DNA of 34,833 nucleotides from an uncultured Clostridia bacterium (GCA_946407065.1 CAMJMQ010000025.1:1-34833); one strand, 5' to 3'; counted from the first letter of the stretch, positions 22,905 through 31,159 are shown. Numbers and translations are program-made. Notes: generated by a model not told the origin, from the sequence alone.

Positions 22905-23131
22905 CAGCTCCCCGATGGGTAATATCAACAACTAAAGGTGGAGTCATAGGGCGGGGGCTTGCTCCCGCCGAAACGCCTGTCGATATGACAGAATTAAACG
23001 AAGCAAATGTATTGCTCCTTGACCGACGTATGCTGTCTGCATACGCTTTACCGCGGCGGGAGCAAGCCCCCGCCCTACGGTAGACGTTCCGTGTTCTTTT
23101 AAGTTGTTGACATTGCCCCGATGGGGAGCTG
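22905..23131. repeat. Nested inverted-repeat element (family 3)
   Basis: The outer arms 22905-22936 and 23098-23131 are inverted copies with a few differences (CAGCTCCCC... and ...GGGGAGCTG). The inner arms 22947-22970 and 23054-23077 are a perfect 24-bp inverted repeat, each itself a small hairpin (GCGGGGGC/GCTCCCGC). The 83-bp centre encodes nothing. It fills most of the 488-bp gap between the GH3 and LCP genes. Confidence 0.8.
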
Positions 23132-23170
23132 TATCATTGCGCCAATCTGTTCTGTGACGTAGATCATTTA

Positions 23171-24685
23171 CTATTTGAGACCGTCGGGAACCTCTGCCAG
23201 CGGCGTATAGAACACGCTGAGCATCGTTTTGATCGTTTCCTCGTTGGTCACGCGCATCTCGGCATATTCGCCCTTGGTGATCGGACCCTTGAGGCTGACA
23301 TATTCGATATCCGAAGCGTTGCGGAGCTTTGTCAGCGCCGTCGACGCGATATAGGTGATCTTCGGCAGGTCAAGTGAAGAGTCGGAGTTGACCTTGATCT
23401 CATTATACAGCTTGGAGATCACAGAGATATCCTTCTTGGCGGCAGGGACGATCGATTTCATAAACGCGCGGATATATTCCTGCTGACGCTGCATACGCTC
23501 GTTGTTGGAATCGAGCTTGCTCGTATCACGCGAACGCACATAGGTATCCGCCTCTTTGCCGTGCAGGGTGACTGTCTCACCCTTGTTGATGGTGCGGCCG
23601 TCGATCGGCGAGGTGAAGGTCATCGATGAGGTCAGCGTCACACCGCCGATGGTATCGTTGAGTGTGACCAGCGCTTTCATATTGATCGCAAAGTAATTCT
23701 TGAGGGGAAGTCCGTAGAACAATCGGGATATCGACTTGGTCGTATTCTCGCCCCCGTGGACTTTTCCGCCCGCATAAGCATAGGAGTACGCGATCTGCAT
23801 CTTATCGGTATCGACATAATCGCCCCCGTCGGAATACAGATCCACATCGGCTATCGTATCACGCGATACGCCCAGTATCTTCATCGCGCCGGTTTCGGTA
23901 TCGATCGACATGGTATAGATGGCATCGGACATCTCCATAGCGGTGTTGTCGCCGTTGATACCCTCATCGACGCCGATAAAGACGATATTGATGAGGTTTT
24001 CGTTCAACTGGTAGGACACGCCGTTATAGGTGATCACACGACCGTTGGTATCCGCCTTGATGATCCGGTTGCCGCTTTCATCCGCCGCGGGCGTGTCGAC
24101 ATCAAAGCCGTCATAATTGTGCATACTGCGGTTACCGATCTCTCTGAGGATCAGGAAGGTGCCCGCAAAGGCGATCATCAGCGCCAGAAGGATCGACACG
24201 GTTATGATCAAAACCTTTTTCCATGTTGCGAGATGCTTGAACTTGCGATGATGGTGGCGGTGTCTTTTTTTATGCTTTTTGCCTTTATGTCTTTTCACAA
24301 AGATGTATCCCTCATCCGCCTGTGCCTGTTCCTCTGCTGAGGCGGTCTTGGTGTTGCCCTTATGAGTGGAAACATGTCTGCGGCTGTTGTGCTGCTTGAA
24401 CGACTCTTCCGGAACGACATAATCAAAGGATCCGTGCGGCAGGATCACGGTTTTGTCGACATACGTACCGTCGGCGGTATCCGTCGCCAGCTCGATCTCC
24501 TTCTCATCGGGATCGGCAGCCGCTTTTGCCGCCACAGCCCCTTCCTCTGTCCCGGATAGCTCCGCCTGCTGCGTCGGTGTAACAGCGCCTTGGGATAAGA
24601 GCTCGTCTTTTTTGCCCTTTGCGGCGCGCTTCACCTGTGCCCGATAACGACGGGGCTGATCAGTCGTGTTGTCTTGTTGCTTCAT
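23171..24685 (-). CDS. LytR-CpsA-Psr (LCP) family protein
   Basis: 504 residues. A long cytoplasmic N-terminal part (1-155) ends in a very basic stretch (KRHKGKKHKKRHRHHHRKFK), followed by one transmembrane helix (157-180). The LCP domain (about 215-430) shows INIVFIGVDEG, SDAIYTMSIDTETGAMKILG, VSRDT, the KNYFAINMKALVTLNDTIGG segment, ADTYVRSRD and ERMQRQQEYIRAF, the pyrophosphate/polyprenyl-binding and arginine positions of the family. LCP enzymes transfer teichoic acids, capsule or glycans from undecaprenyl carriers to peptidoglycan or protein. It overlaps the sortase gene by 26 bases, so the two are translationally linked. The 155-residue cytoplasmic extension is unusually long. Confidence 0.9.
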   Translation of the reverse strand: MKQQDNTTDQPRRYRAQVKRAAKGKKDELLSQGAVTPTQQAELSGTEEGAVAAKAAADPDEKEIELATDTADGTYVDKTVILPHGSFDYVVPEESFKQHNSRRHVSTHKGNTKTASAEEQAQADEGYIFVKRHKGKKHKKRHRHHHRKFKHLATWKKVLIITVSILLALMIAFAGTFLILREIGNRSMHNYDGFDVDTPAADESGNRIIKADTNGRVITYNGVSYQLNENLINIVFIGVDEGINGDNTAMEMSDAIYTMSIDTETGAMKILGVSRDTIADVDLYSDGGDYVDTDKMQIAYSYAYAGGKVHGGENTTKSISRLFYGLPLKNYFAINMKALVTLNDTIGGVTLTSSMTFTSPIDGRTINKGETVTLHGKEADTYVRSRDTSKLDSNNERMQRQQEYIRAFMKSIVPAAKKDISVISKLYNEIKVNSDSSLDLPKITYIASTALTKLRNASDIEYVSLKGPITKGEYAEMRVTNEETIKTMLSVFYTPLAEVPDGLK

Positions 24686-25496
24686 CTATCAGCACCCCCT
24701 GTACCAGATATCGTGTATCCGACGGACCACTGGTGCATGTGCTCAGCGTCAGGATCTTGTTATCGGTCGACAGATCGATGCCCTCGCGCACATTGGCGTC
24801 GATGGCGTGAGGATCCAGCGTCTCATCCAGATAGCGTTGGAACACTTCGTCATTTGCGAAGTTGTTGGTGTTCAGGATATGTCTGTCATCATAGGTATAC
24901 GCGGAATAGATCAGATAGGTGAGCACCTTGTCCTTTGTCAGGACAAAAGCGGTATTGTTCTGTTCAAAGAAATCTTTGTTCCCGAAATTGTGCAGGGTAG
25001 CGAACATCGAGCCGTTGAGCATATTATGACCGTACATCACGGTGACCCTGTCGTGCATGTCGGGACTGTTCTTGATCTCGGAATAGATCGTGCCCGAGAA
25101 CTGATACTGACGATAGACGTTGTGCTCCAGATAAAAGCTGTCGTCGCCGTCGGAGGTACTGCGGGCTACGGGATAGTCCACAGCGGTGTTCGGGATATAG
25201 AGCCACGCGTAGATATCGGGGTTGATCTCCATCAGCTCATCAAAGTCGGGCTGATGGTTATCCAGCGCGGCGGTCTTGTAGCCCCACGCCTCTGTCGCGC
25301 CGGTGTAAGCAGGCTCCGTAGGCCCCCCCGCAGGCTGCGTCGAAGCGGTCGTTTCCTCACGGGCAGCCGTCGGGAGCACGTCGCCGTTAAGATCTTTTTG
25401 ATTGAAATAGGTGATCAAAAAAATCACCGCTCCGATGATCACGAGGATACAAACACAAAGCAACGCGATCCACTGGGGCTTTCTGATTTTCTTCAT
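24660..25496 (-). CDS. srtB: Class B sortase
   Basis: 278 residues from the ATG at 25496, which has GGAG six bases upstream; an ATG four codons earlier contains that site. The signal-anchor helix is at 9-30, then a Thr/Pro/Gly linker, then the sortase barrel: VMYGHNM with His157, TLSTCTSG with Cys254 and Arg262 in DTRYLV. Extra helices and the TLSTC form fit class B. Sortase B enzymes cut NPQTN- or related motifs and link proteins to peptidoglycan. No protein with a clear sorting signal is in the window. In cellulosome and amylosome bacteria a sortase can anchor scaffoldins, which is a possible job here. It has a perfect promoter and is first gene of the sortase-LCP operon. Confidence 0.93.
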   Translation of the reverse strand: MKKIRKPQWIALLCVCILVIIGAVIFLITYFNQKDLNGDVLPTAAREETTASTQPAGGPTEPAYTGATEAWGYKTAALDNHQPDFDELMEINPDIYAWLYIPNTAVDYPVARSTSDGDDSFYLEHNVYRQYQFSGTIYSEIKNSPDMHDRVTVMYGHNMLNGSMFATLHNFGNKDFFEQNNTAFVLTKDKVLTYLIYSAYTYDDRHILNTNNFANDEVFQRYLDETLDPHAIDANVREGIDLSTDNKILTLSTCTSGPSDTRYLVQGVLIDEATRQHD

Positions 25497-25557
25497 ATAA
25501 TACTCCATTCGGAGGAATCACGCAAAAAGCTAATCCCCCATACTAAATCAGTATATC

Positions 25558-25586
25558 ATTATACCCCTATCCTGCTCCGTTGTCAA
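25558..25586 (-). promoter_or_regulatory. Consensus SigA promoter of the sortase-LCP operon
   Basis: Minus strand: perfect TTGACA (25586-25581), 17 bp, perfect TATAAT (25563-25558), giving about 55 bases of leader before srtB. Confidence 0.9.
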
Positions 25587-25686
25587 ATCTATTTGCCCAT
25601 GGACCTTGACGCGGTCATTTCGATTGATCCCTTTCCCCGGTTTAGTTCAACGCACTACCCTCATTCCTCGCCATGCCAAATCGCAA

Positions 25687-25719
25687 ACAAAAAAAGAGGC
25701 CGCCGTAAGACAGCCTCTT
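25687..25719 (-). terminator. Terminator of the pyrR-uraA operon
   Basis: Stem AAGAGGC/GCCTCTT (arms 25694-25700 and 25713-25719) followed on the minus strand by TTTTTTTGTTTG, 18 bp after the uraA stop. Confidence 0.88.
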
Positions 25720-25736
25720 GGTAAACGATAGAGTGA

Positions 25737-27236
25737 TTATGCCTTCTTCTTGCTCAGCATGACATTGGTCAGGATACCGAGGATCAGCGCGCATGCTACG
25801 GTGGTGATGGTGATGGTGCCGAAGGTCAGGATGAAGCCGCCTACACCGGTGATCAGGATCACGGAAGCGGTGAACAGGTTACGGTTATCGTCGAGATCGA
25901 CCTTCTGGAGCATCTTCAGACCGGATACCGCGATAAAGCCGTACAGCGCGATACATACGCCGCCCATGACGCAGCTCGGGATGGTGCTCAAAAACGCGAC
26001 GAACGGAGCGATGAAGGAGATGATGATCGCCTCGCACGCGGTCACGATGATGGTGTTGACAGAAGCGTTCTTGGTGATCGCGACACAGCCGATAGACTCG
26101 CCGTAGGTGGTGTTGGGGCAGCCGCCGAAGAACGCGCCCACCATGGAGCCGACGCCGTCGCCCAGCAGGGTTCTGCTCAAACCCGGATCCTCCAGCAGAT
26201 CATGCTCGATAATGGAGCTTAAGTTCTTATGGTCAGCGATATGCTCGGCAAATACGACGAACGCGACCGGTACATACGCCGCGGCAATGGTGCCGATGTA
26301 AGCGCCGTTGATCTCACCGAACGCGCCGAACGCCTTGAGGAAGGAGAAGTCGGGCATCGCGATAAAGCTGGAGACGCCGATCACCTTGAAGTTGTTGATC
26401 AGCGCGGAATAGTCGATGACCATCAGCGCCGCGTTGCCGGTCGCCTTACCGATAAAGTAGAAGATCGTCGCCACCAGATAGCCTGCCAGAATACCGATGA
26501 TGAACGGGATCAGCCGCGCCATCTTCTTGCCGTATACGGAACACAGCATGACGACCGCCAGGGTCACCAGACCGCAGATGATCGCGACATACGGAGAGCC
26601 GGGCTGGGTGGTAGCAGTCAGGTTGCCGTTCTCATCCGGCGTCAGTGTGACGCTCTCGTTGACAGTACCGTCATCATTGACAGCGACAGGAGTGGAAGCG
26701 ATGGTGCCGTCCTCATTGACGGTATCAACCTCGACCACCTGTACCTGCGCCATATCGACGGGAGCGGTGTAGTTCACCTTGGTCAGGTCACCGATCGCGT
26801 TACCGGCAAGAGAAAGACCGATGATCGCGACGATCGGGCCGATGACGACAGCGGGCATGATCTTGTTGATCCACTTGACACCCGCGAATTTGACGATCAG
26901 CGCGATCACGACATAGACAAGACCCGCAAACGCCGCGCCGATGATCAGGCCGACATAGCCCAGACCTACGGAAGCCGCGCCGGCGAATGCCGCGAACATC
27001 GCGCCGAGGAAGGCGAACGAGGAACCGAGGAAAACAGGGCTCTTTGCCTTAGTGAACAGGACATAGACCAGCGTACCGATACCCGCGCCGAACAGCGCCG
27101 CGGAGGTACTCATGCCGTTGCCGACGATCATCGGGACAGCGATGGTCGCCGCCATGATCGCCAGCAGCTGCTGGAACGCAAAAATGATAAGCTGACCGAA
27201 TTTGGGCTTATCCTTTACGTTATAGATCATTTTCAT
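25737..27236 (-). CDS. uraA: Uracil/xanthine permease (NCS2 family), uracil type
   Basis: 499 residues, longer than the usual 420-440. The start follows GGGGGAAATCC. There are about 14 helices; the family signatures include FQQLLAIMAATIAVP near the N-terminus, PVFLGSSFAFLGAM, MPAVVIGPIVAIIGLSLAG and NTTYGESIGCVAITKNASVN, the nucleobase-binding segment. It imports uracil by proton symport. The pairing with pyrR supports uracil rather than xanthine. The extra length is a hydrophilic insert of about 60 residues (152-214, rich in Asp, Thr and Val) in the extracellular loop after the fifth helix. Control is through the PyrR attenuator upstream of pyrR. Confidence 0.92.
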   Translation of the reverse strand: MKMIYNVKDKPKFGQLIIFAFQQLLAIMAATIAVPMIVGNGMSTSAALFGAGIGTLVYVLFTKAKSPVFLGSSFAFLGAMFAAFAGAASVGLGYVGLIIGAAFAGLVYVVIALIVKFAGVKWINKIMPAVVIGPIVAIIGLSLAGNAIGDLTKVNYTAPVDMAQVQVVEVDTVNEDGTIASTPVAVNDDGTVNESVTLTPDENGNLTATTQPGSPYVAIICGLVTLAVVMLCSVYGKKMARLIPFIIGILAGYLVATIFYFIGKATGNAALMVIDYSALINNFKVIGVSSFIAMPDFSFLKAFGAFGEINGAYIGTIAAAYVPVAFVVFAEHIADHKNLSSIIEHDLLEDPGLSRTLLGDGVGSMVGAFFGGCPNTTYGESIGCVAITKNASVNTIIVTACEAIIISFIAPFVAFLSTIPSCVMGGVCIALYGFIAVSGLKMLQKVDLDDNRNLFTASVILITGVGGFILTFGTITITTVACALILGILTNVMLSKKKA

Positions 27237-27275
27237 TTGGATTTCCCCCTTATGGAAAATAGAAAGATTTATTCA

Positions 27276-27323
27276 GTAGGGACGATCATTGATCGTCCGC
27301 GGACGGGCAATGCCCTTCCCTAC
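27276..27323. repeat. Family-3 type hairpin repeat between pyrR and uraA
   Basis: GTAGGG at one end and CCCTAC at the other bracket two palindromes, GACGATCATTGATCGTC and GGGCAATGCCC. The bracket style matches the TAGGGC/GCCCTA ends of the element at 22947-23077. It is inside an operon, so it would be transcribed as a structured spacer. Confidence 0.65.
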
Positions 27324-27332
27324 AAAATAGGT

Positions 27333-27869
27333 TTATTTGAGATACAATTTTACCGCATTCTCTTCATCGGTCTCAGCCAGTCGCACCGCGATCACCTCAT
27401 CGAGCGAGGTGGGGATGTTCTTGCCGACGTAATTCGGGTGGATCGGCAGCTCGGTGTGCCCTCTGTCGAGCAGCACGCACAGCTGAATCTTGGACGGTCT
27501 GCCGAGCTTCATCACCGCCTCGAGCGCGGCTCTGGCAGTACGCGAGGTGTAGATGACGTCATCCACCAATACCACGATCTTGTCCTCGACGCTGAAATCG
27601 ACCTTGCTGCCCTTGACCTCGGGCATCTCGCCGACGCGGGACAGGTCGTCGCGATAGAGGGTGATATCCAGCTCGCCCACCGGCACGCTCACGCCCTCGA
27701 TCGCTTCGATATGGCGCTGCAGCCGCTGTGCCAACGGCACGCCGCGGGTGCGGATACCGATCAGGCAGATGTTGTCCAGTCCGCGGTTCTTTTCAATGAT
27801 CTGGTGCGCGATCCGTTTTAATGCTCTGTCGATGTCGTCACCCGACATCAATGTAGCCTTATATTCCAT
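27333..27869 (-). CDS. pyrR: PyrR, pyrimidine regulatory RNA-binding protein / uracil phosphoribosyltransferase
   Basis: 178 residues, the standard length, from the ATG at 27869 behind GAGGTG. The PRPP-binding motif VVLVDDVIYTSRTARAA (99-115) and the segment IGIRTRGVPLAQRL (38-51) identify PyrR. The protein binds UMP or UTP and then stabilises an anti-antiterminator hairpin in pyr leader RNA, and also has uracil phosphoribosyltransferase activity. A matching attenuator is visible just upstream, so it regulates itself and uraA. Biosynthetic pyr genes are not in the window, so this is a salvage unit. Confidence 0.96.
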   Translation of the reverse strand: MEYKATLMSGDDIDRALKRIAHQIIEKNRGLDNICLIGIRTRGVPLAQRLQRHIEAIEGVSVPVGELDITLYRDDLSRVGEMPEVKGSKVDFSVEDKIVVLVDDVIYTSRTARAALEAVMKLGRPSKIQLCVLLDRGHTELPIHPNYVGKNIPTSLDEVIAVRLAETDEENAVKLYLK

Positions 27870-27940
27870 AAACACCTCAAAATAGTAGGTTTTTTGCAGT
27901 CGATACATCAATGGGTACGGGCAGAGCCCGTCCGCTATTA

Positions 27941-27974
27941 TTCATTCTTCAGTCTTCAATCTTCAGTTTTCAGT
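27941..27974. repeat. Degenerate short tandem repeat in the pyrR leader
   Basis: About five units of a CTTCAGT/CTTCAAT-type heptamer in tandem, between the attenuator terminator and pyrR. Confidence 0.55.
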
Positions 27975-27985
27975 CAATAAATATA

Positions 27986-28060
27986 GCCTCATCCGGATGC
28001 GGACAAGGCATAGTAAAGCAAGGATATCAAAACCAACCTTGTCGGCATCTCTGTACCGAC
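27986..28060 (-). promoter_or_regulatory. PyrR-responsive transcription attenuator
   Basis: Read on the minus strand. The PyrR box (28060-28041) is a perfect 7-bp stem closing the hexaloop CAGAGA, which fits the known CNGNGA loop. The antiterminator pairs 28048-28037 with 28008-27997 (11 of 12 bases). The terminator (28009-27986) is a 10-bp stem including two G-U pairs with a CATC loop, followed by TATATTTATT. The antiterminator shares bases with both other hairpins, so the three are mutually exclusive, as in Bacillus pyr leaders. UMP-bound PyrR would favour termination upstream of pyrR-uraA. I could not assign the promoter with confidence. Confidence 0.88.
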
Positions 28061-28185
28061 TTAAAAGTTATCAAACGTTATCATACTACTTTTTTAACAA
28101 GCTATAGTGATAAATAAGAATTAAAATACATTTTTGTGCATTTTTATGTTATTTGCCGAATCGGGAAACGTGAAGCGGCTATTTC

Positions 28186-28214
28186 TTGACATCAATCGCC
28201 GATTTTTGTATGAT
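28186..28214 (+). promoter_or_regulatory. SigA-type promoter of the EamA transporter gene
   Basis: Perfect TTGACA (28186-28191), 17 bp, TATGAT (28209-28214). Confidence 0.85.
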
Positions 28215-28312
28215 ATGGGATGAAAATATGGTCGAGCCATAAGAAAAAAACTGATCGTATGACAACGAAACAAGAAGAAAACGAGTATGCGATCCGCAAA
28301 ATCGAGGGTATT

Positions 28313-29245
28313 ATGAAAAAACATCAAGTGCTGTCGTCGGTGTTACTGCTGGCGGCGGCTGTCATCTGGGGCTTTGCCTTTGTCGCACAGGAAAAGCTCA
28401 GCGACACCGTGCCGCCGTTCACCGTGAACGCGATACGCTCCCTGATCGCGTCAGCGGCGCTGATCCCCGTCGCGGCGGTAACACGGCGCATCAAAGGAAA
28501 ACCGCTGCTCGAAGAAAAGCCTGCCGATCGCAAAACACTCATCAAGGCGGGTGTGATCTGCGGCGTGATGCTGTGCATCTCGGTCAATCTGCAGCAGTTC
28601 GGCATCGCGCTGTATCCCGCGGGAGCGCCCGCGTCGGCGCACAGCGGATTTTTGACGGCGCTGTACATCATCTTTGTGCCGCTGTTCGGACTGTTTCTGC
28701 ACAAAAAACCGGGGCTGTTCATCGGGATCGCGGTCGTCCTGGCGGTCATCGGACTGTACTTTCTGTGTCTGTATGACGGGATCGGCGCGCTGTACACCGG
28801 TGATATCGTCGTGCTGATCTGTGGTATGGCGTTCGCTGTGCAGATCCTGTGCGTCGATCATTACATCGGCAGGGTGGACGGCGTGAAGCTCAGCTCGATC
28901 CAGTTTTTGGTCACGGGCATTTTGTCCGCGATCCTCATGCTGATCTTTGAAAAGCCCGATATATCCGCGATCCTGTCGGGATGGGCGCCGCTGTTGTACC
29001 TCTCCATCTGCTCGAGCGGCATCGGCTACACCCTGCAGATCATCGGTCAGCGGTACGCCTCCAATCCGTCGCTTGCCTCCATCCTGATGAGCATGGAGAG
29101 CGTGTTTGCCGTGATCGGCGGCGTGATCTTCATGCACGCCGTGCCAAAGCCGAATGAATGGATCGGATGCGGGATCATGCTCGCCGCGATCATCATCGCG
29201 CAGCTGCCGCAGAAGCTGTTGAAACACTCCGAACAGAAACAGTAG
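28313..29245 (+). CDS. EamA/DMT family transporter
   Basis: 310 residues in ten hydrophobic helices, two EamA repeats (about 8-145 and 155-300). The first opens AAVIWGFAFVAQEKL and includes FTVNAIRSLIA; the second carries LCVDHYIGRVDGVKLSSIQF and ends SLASILMSMESVFAVIGGVI, the typical EamA C-terminal motif. Drug/metabolite transporters of this type export amino acids or other metabolites; the substrate cannot be told. GAGGGT lies just before the chosen ATG; an in-frame ATG at 28259 is possible but lacks a good site. Single-gene unit with its own promoter and a shared terminator. Confidence 0.88.
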   Translation: MKKHQVLSSVLLLAAAVIWGFAFVAQEKLSDTVPPFTVNAIRSLIASAALIPVAAVTRRIKGKPLLEEKPADRKTLIKAGVICGVMLCISVNLQQFGIALYPAGAPASAHSGFLTALYIIFVPLFGLFLHKKPGLFIGIAVVLAVIGLYFLCLYDGIGALYTGDIVVLICGMAFAVQILCVDHYIGRVDGVKLSSIQFLVTGILSAILMLIFEKPDISAILSGWAPLLYLSICSSGIGYTLQIIGQRYASNPSLASILMSMESVFAVIGGVIFMHAVPKPNEWIGCGIMLAAIIIAQLPQKLLKHSEQKQ

Positions 29246-29249
29246 TTTC

Positions 29250-29297
29250 GGTTGAGATTGCCACACCGCCTGTAGGCGGTTCGCAATGACAAATGAT
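29250..29297 (+). repeat. Family-1 hairpin repeat, copy D
   Basis: Flanks GGTTGAGATTGCCAC and GTTCGCAATGACAAATGAT enclose a perfect stem ACCGCC/GGCGGT. It leads directly into the terminator hairpin at 29298. Confidence 0.8.
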
Positions 29298-29323
29298 AAA
29301 GCCCTTCCGAGCGGAAGGGCTTT
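29298..29323. terminator. Bidirectional terminator after the EamA gene
   Basis: Stem AAAGCCCTTCC/GGAAGGGCTTT around GAGC, identical over 26 bases to the hairpin at 21410-21437. Confidence 0.85.
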
Positions 29324-29336
29324 GTTGTTATCAAAT

Positions 29337-29387
29337 GTTGAGATCGCAACGCCGTTGGCGAAATCGCCAACTCCTCACAATGACGAT
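29337..29387 (+). repeat. Family-1 hairpin repeat, copy E
   Basis: Flanks GTTGAGATCGCAACG and CTCCTCACAATGACG enclose a perfect stem GTTGGCG/CGCCAAC. It ends four bases before the stop of the L,D-transpeptidase-like gene. Confidence 0.8.
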
Positions 29388-29390
29388 GCA

Positions 29391-30332
29391 TTAAAAGATG
29401 GTGATCGTCGGGCTTGCGGAGGGGTTGAGCCATCCGAGGATGACGCGCAGCGCGTTTTCAGAGATACCGACACCGCCGTAGGTCGGCTCAGTGGCAACGT
29501 GCAAAAAGCGCGCACAGCCCTTGGTTTTGTCCACGGGATCACGGTTATAGTCAAATACGACCGCGTAGGGATAGGACTTGGTATACTCATACAGCTGTTG
29601 GCTGGAGGTATAGTCCACGGGTGAGGACGCGTCGACCAGTCGGTTATAGTTGATGGACGCAGGGTCGGTGACCCAGTTCATACCGTACTGGATCTGGTAA
29701 TAATCCAGCGCCGTACCGGGATTCATGTTGGTACCCATCGCGTACTCGATATTGAAAGTACCCTTGGGGGTGGTGTCGTCGGCGGGACCCACGTTATCCG
29801 AGGTACCGCCCGTGCCGACAAAGCCGTCCACGATATCGAATTGGCGCGTCCACTGTCCGTCAGCCGACTTCTCATAGAAATACACCTTGGCAGATGTGCC
29901 CTGACTCTCGACAAAGATCGCCTGCGTGCCCTTGAGATCCTCCACCTTGAGGTTAGCCGCAGTGAGCAAGCGGCTGAGATCGTCGCCCTGATCACCGACA
30001 GCCTGTGTCGGCTCCGGCTCCGCCTCGGTCGGATCGGGAACGCTCACCACCGCGGGCGGCGCCGCCTCCTCGGTCGCGAGCACAACGCCCATCGTCTCGG
30101 ATTCGGACAACGGCAGTGCCGATGGATGGAAGGTCGTGTCAAGGAAGGAATAGATCTTGTCGCCGAAGGTGAATACCAGCACCAGCGACGCTAAGATGAG
30201 GAAGGTCGCGACGCCGATCAAAATCGACGCGCGATTGGATGACCCGCCTCGCTTGGTTTTGTAATTATGCGGGCTGTGATAGCGGGATTTATATCTCCTG
30301 CGATTCGATGTTTTATTGTTTTTATACTCCAT
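29391..30332 (-). CDS. Membrane-anchored L,D-transpeptidase-like (YkuD superfamily) protein
   Basis: 313 residues, start behind AGGGAT. A basic N-terminus (RRRYKSRYHSPHNYKTKR), one transmembrane helix (37-58) and a Pro/Glu/Ala stalk lead to the outside domain (about 120-313). It shows TTPKGTFNIEY, typical of YkuD-like domains, and a Cys motif GCARFLHVA with Cys273 where YkuD enzymes have HG..GCIR. The C-terminus resembles the COG3786 branch. If active it would form or edit peptide cross-links in peptidoglycan; the motif is diverged, so activity is inferred. It is the third gene of the operon starting at 32287, 56 bp after the phosphatase gene. Confidence 0.78.
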   Translation of the reverse strand: MEYKNNKTSNRRRYKSRYHSPHNYKTKRGGSSNRASILIGVATFLILASLVLVFTFGDKIYSFLDTTFHPSALPLSESETMGVVLATEEAAPPAVVSVPDPTEAEPEPTQAVGDQGDDLSRLLTAANLKVEDLKGTQAIFVESQGTSAKVYFYEKSADGQWTRQFDIVDGFVGTGGTSDNVGPADDTTPKGTFNIEYAMGTNMNPGTALDYYQIQYGMNWVTDPASINYNRLVDASSPVDYTSSQQLYEYTKSYPYAVVFDYNRDPVDKTKGCARFLHVATEPTYGGVGISENALRVILGWLNPSASPTITIF

Positions 30333-30388
30333 ATTGATCCCTGTCTTTTTTTACGTTTCTGTTTGTTATCCGCGATTGCGGAGTAGCC

Positions 30389-31126
30389 TTAGGTCAAGCG
30401 CAACAACAGCGCCGTGATATTATCCATGCCGCCCCGATCGAGTGCCGCGTCGGTGAGTGCCCGCGCGAGCACATCGAGATCCATCCTGTCGTCGATGATC
30501 CGACAGATCTCGTCATCGGTCAGCATATCGGTCACGCCGTCGGAGCACAGCAGGTACATATCGCCGGGCTTGAACTTGCCGCGCGCGACATAGGGCGTTG
30601 GCTCATAGCCTTCCGGCATGCCCAAAAACTGCGTGATTGCCTTGGAACTGCCGCTCACCGCGACATGCTCCATCGAGAGCTGTTCGAGCTCATGTCCCGA
30701 CAGACGATAGATGCGGCTGTCGCCCGAGTTGAGGATATAGATATCTTCGCCGCAGATCTGCAGCATCGCGGCGGTGGTGCCCATGAGCACCAAAGAGCGC
30801 GCCTCTGTCTCCTGACAGATCACGCTGTTGATCCGTTCGGCGAGGGGCTTTACATACGCTTGATAGGCGTCCTTTGCGCGGGTAAACACCAGCGACTCTG
30901 CCGCCGCGACATAGGATGCGACCTCGCCGCAAGCCTCGCCGCCCATGCCGTCATACACCGCGAAGAGCTCGTTGGCGTCGGCATCGACCTTGCCGCTGAA
31001 CGCGACGTCAAAGGTGGAGCTCACATCCTCCCGAATATGACCGGCACAGTAAAAATTGTCTTCATTATTCTTTCTGAATTTTCCCATGGAACACACAACA
31101 GCGTATTCCGCCTTATTCTTATGCAC
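30389..31126 (-). CDS. PP2C-family serine/threonine protein phosphatase
   Basis: 245 residues from a GTG at 31126 with GGGGTGAG at correct spacing; a TTG seven codons earlier overlaps that site. PP2C metal-binding motifs are all present: RKNNEDNFY, VYDGMGG, GTTAAML, LNSGDSRIYRL, LCSDGVTDML and MDNITALLL. It removes phosphate from Ser/Thr residues with Mn2+ or Mg2+. The partner kinase usual for PrpC/Stp is not encoded here; instead the gene is 33 bp behind a single-pass membrane protein of unknown type. Cytoplasmic. Confidence 0.92.
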   Translation of the reverse strand: MHKNKAEYAVVCSMGKFRKNNEDNFYCAGHIREDVSSTFDVAFSGKVDADANELFAVYDGMGGEACGEVASYVAAAESLVFTRAKDAYQAYVKPLAERINSVICQETEARSLVLMGTTAAMLQICGEDIYILNSGDSRIYRLSGHELEQLSMEHVAVSGSSKAITQFLGMPEGYEPTPYVARGKFKPGDMYLLCSDGVTDMLTDDEICRIIDDRMDLDVLARALTDAALDRGGMDNITALLLRLT

Positions 31127-31159
31127 GGTGCTCACCCCTTTCGGCAATGGATGATCGGA

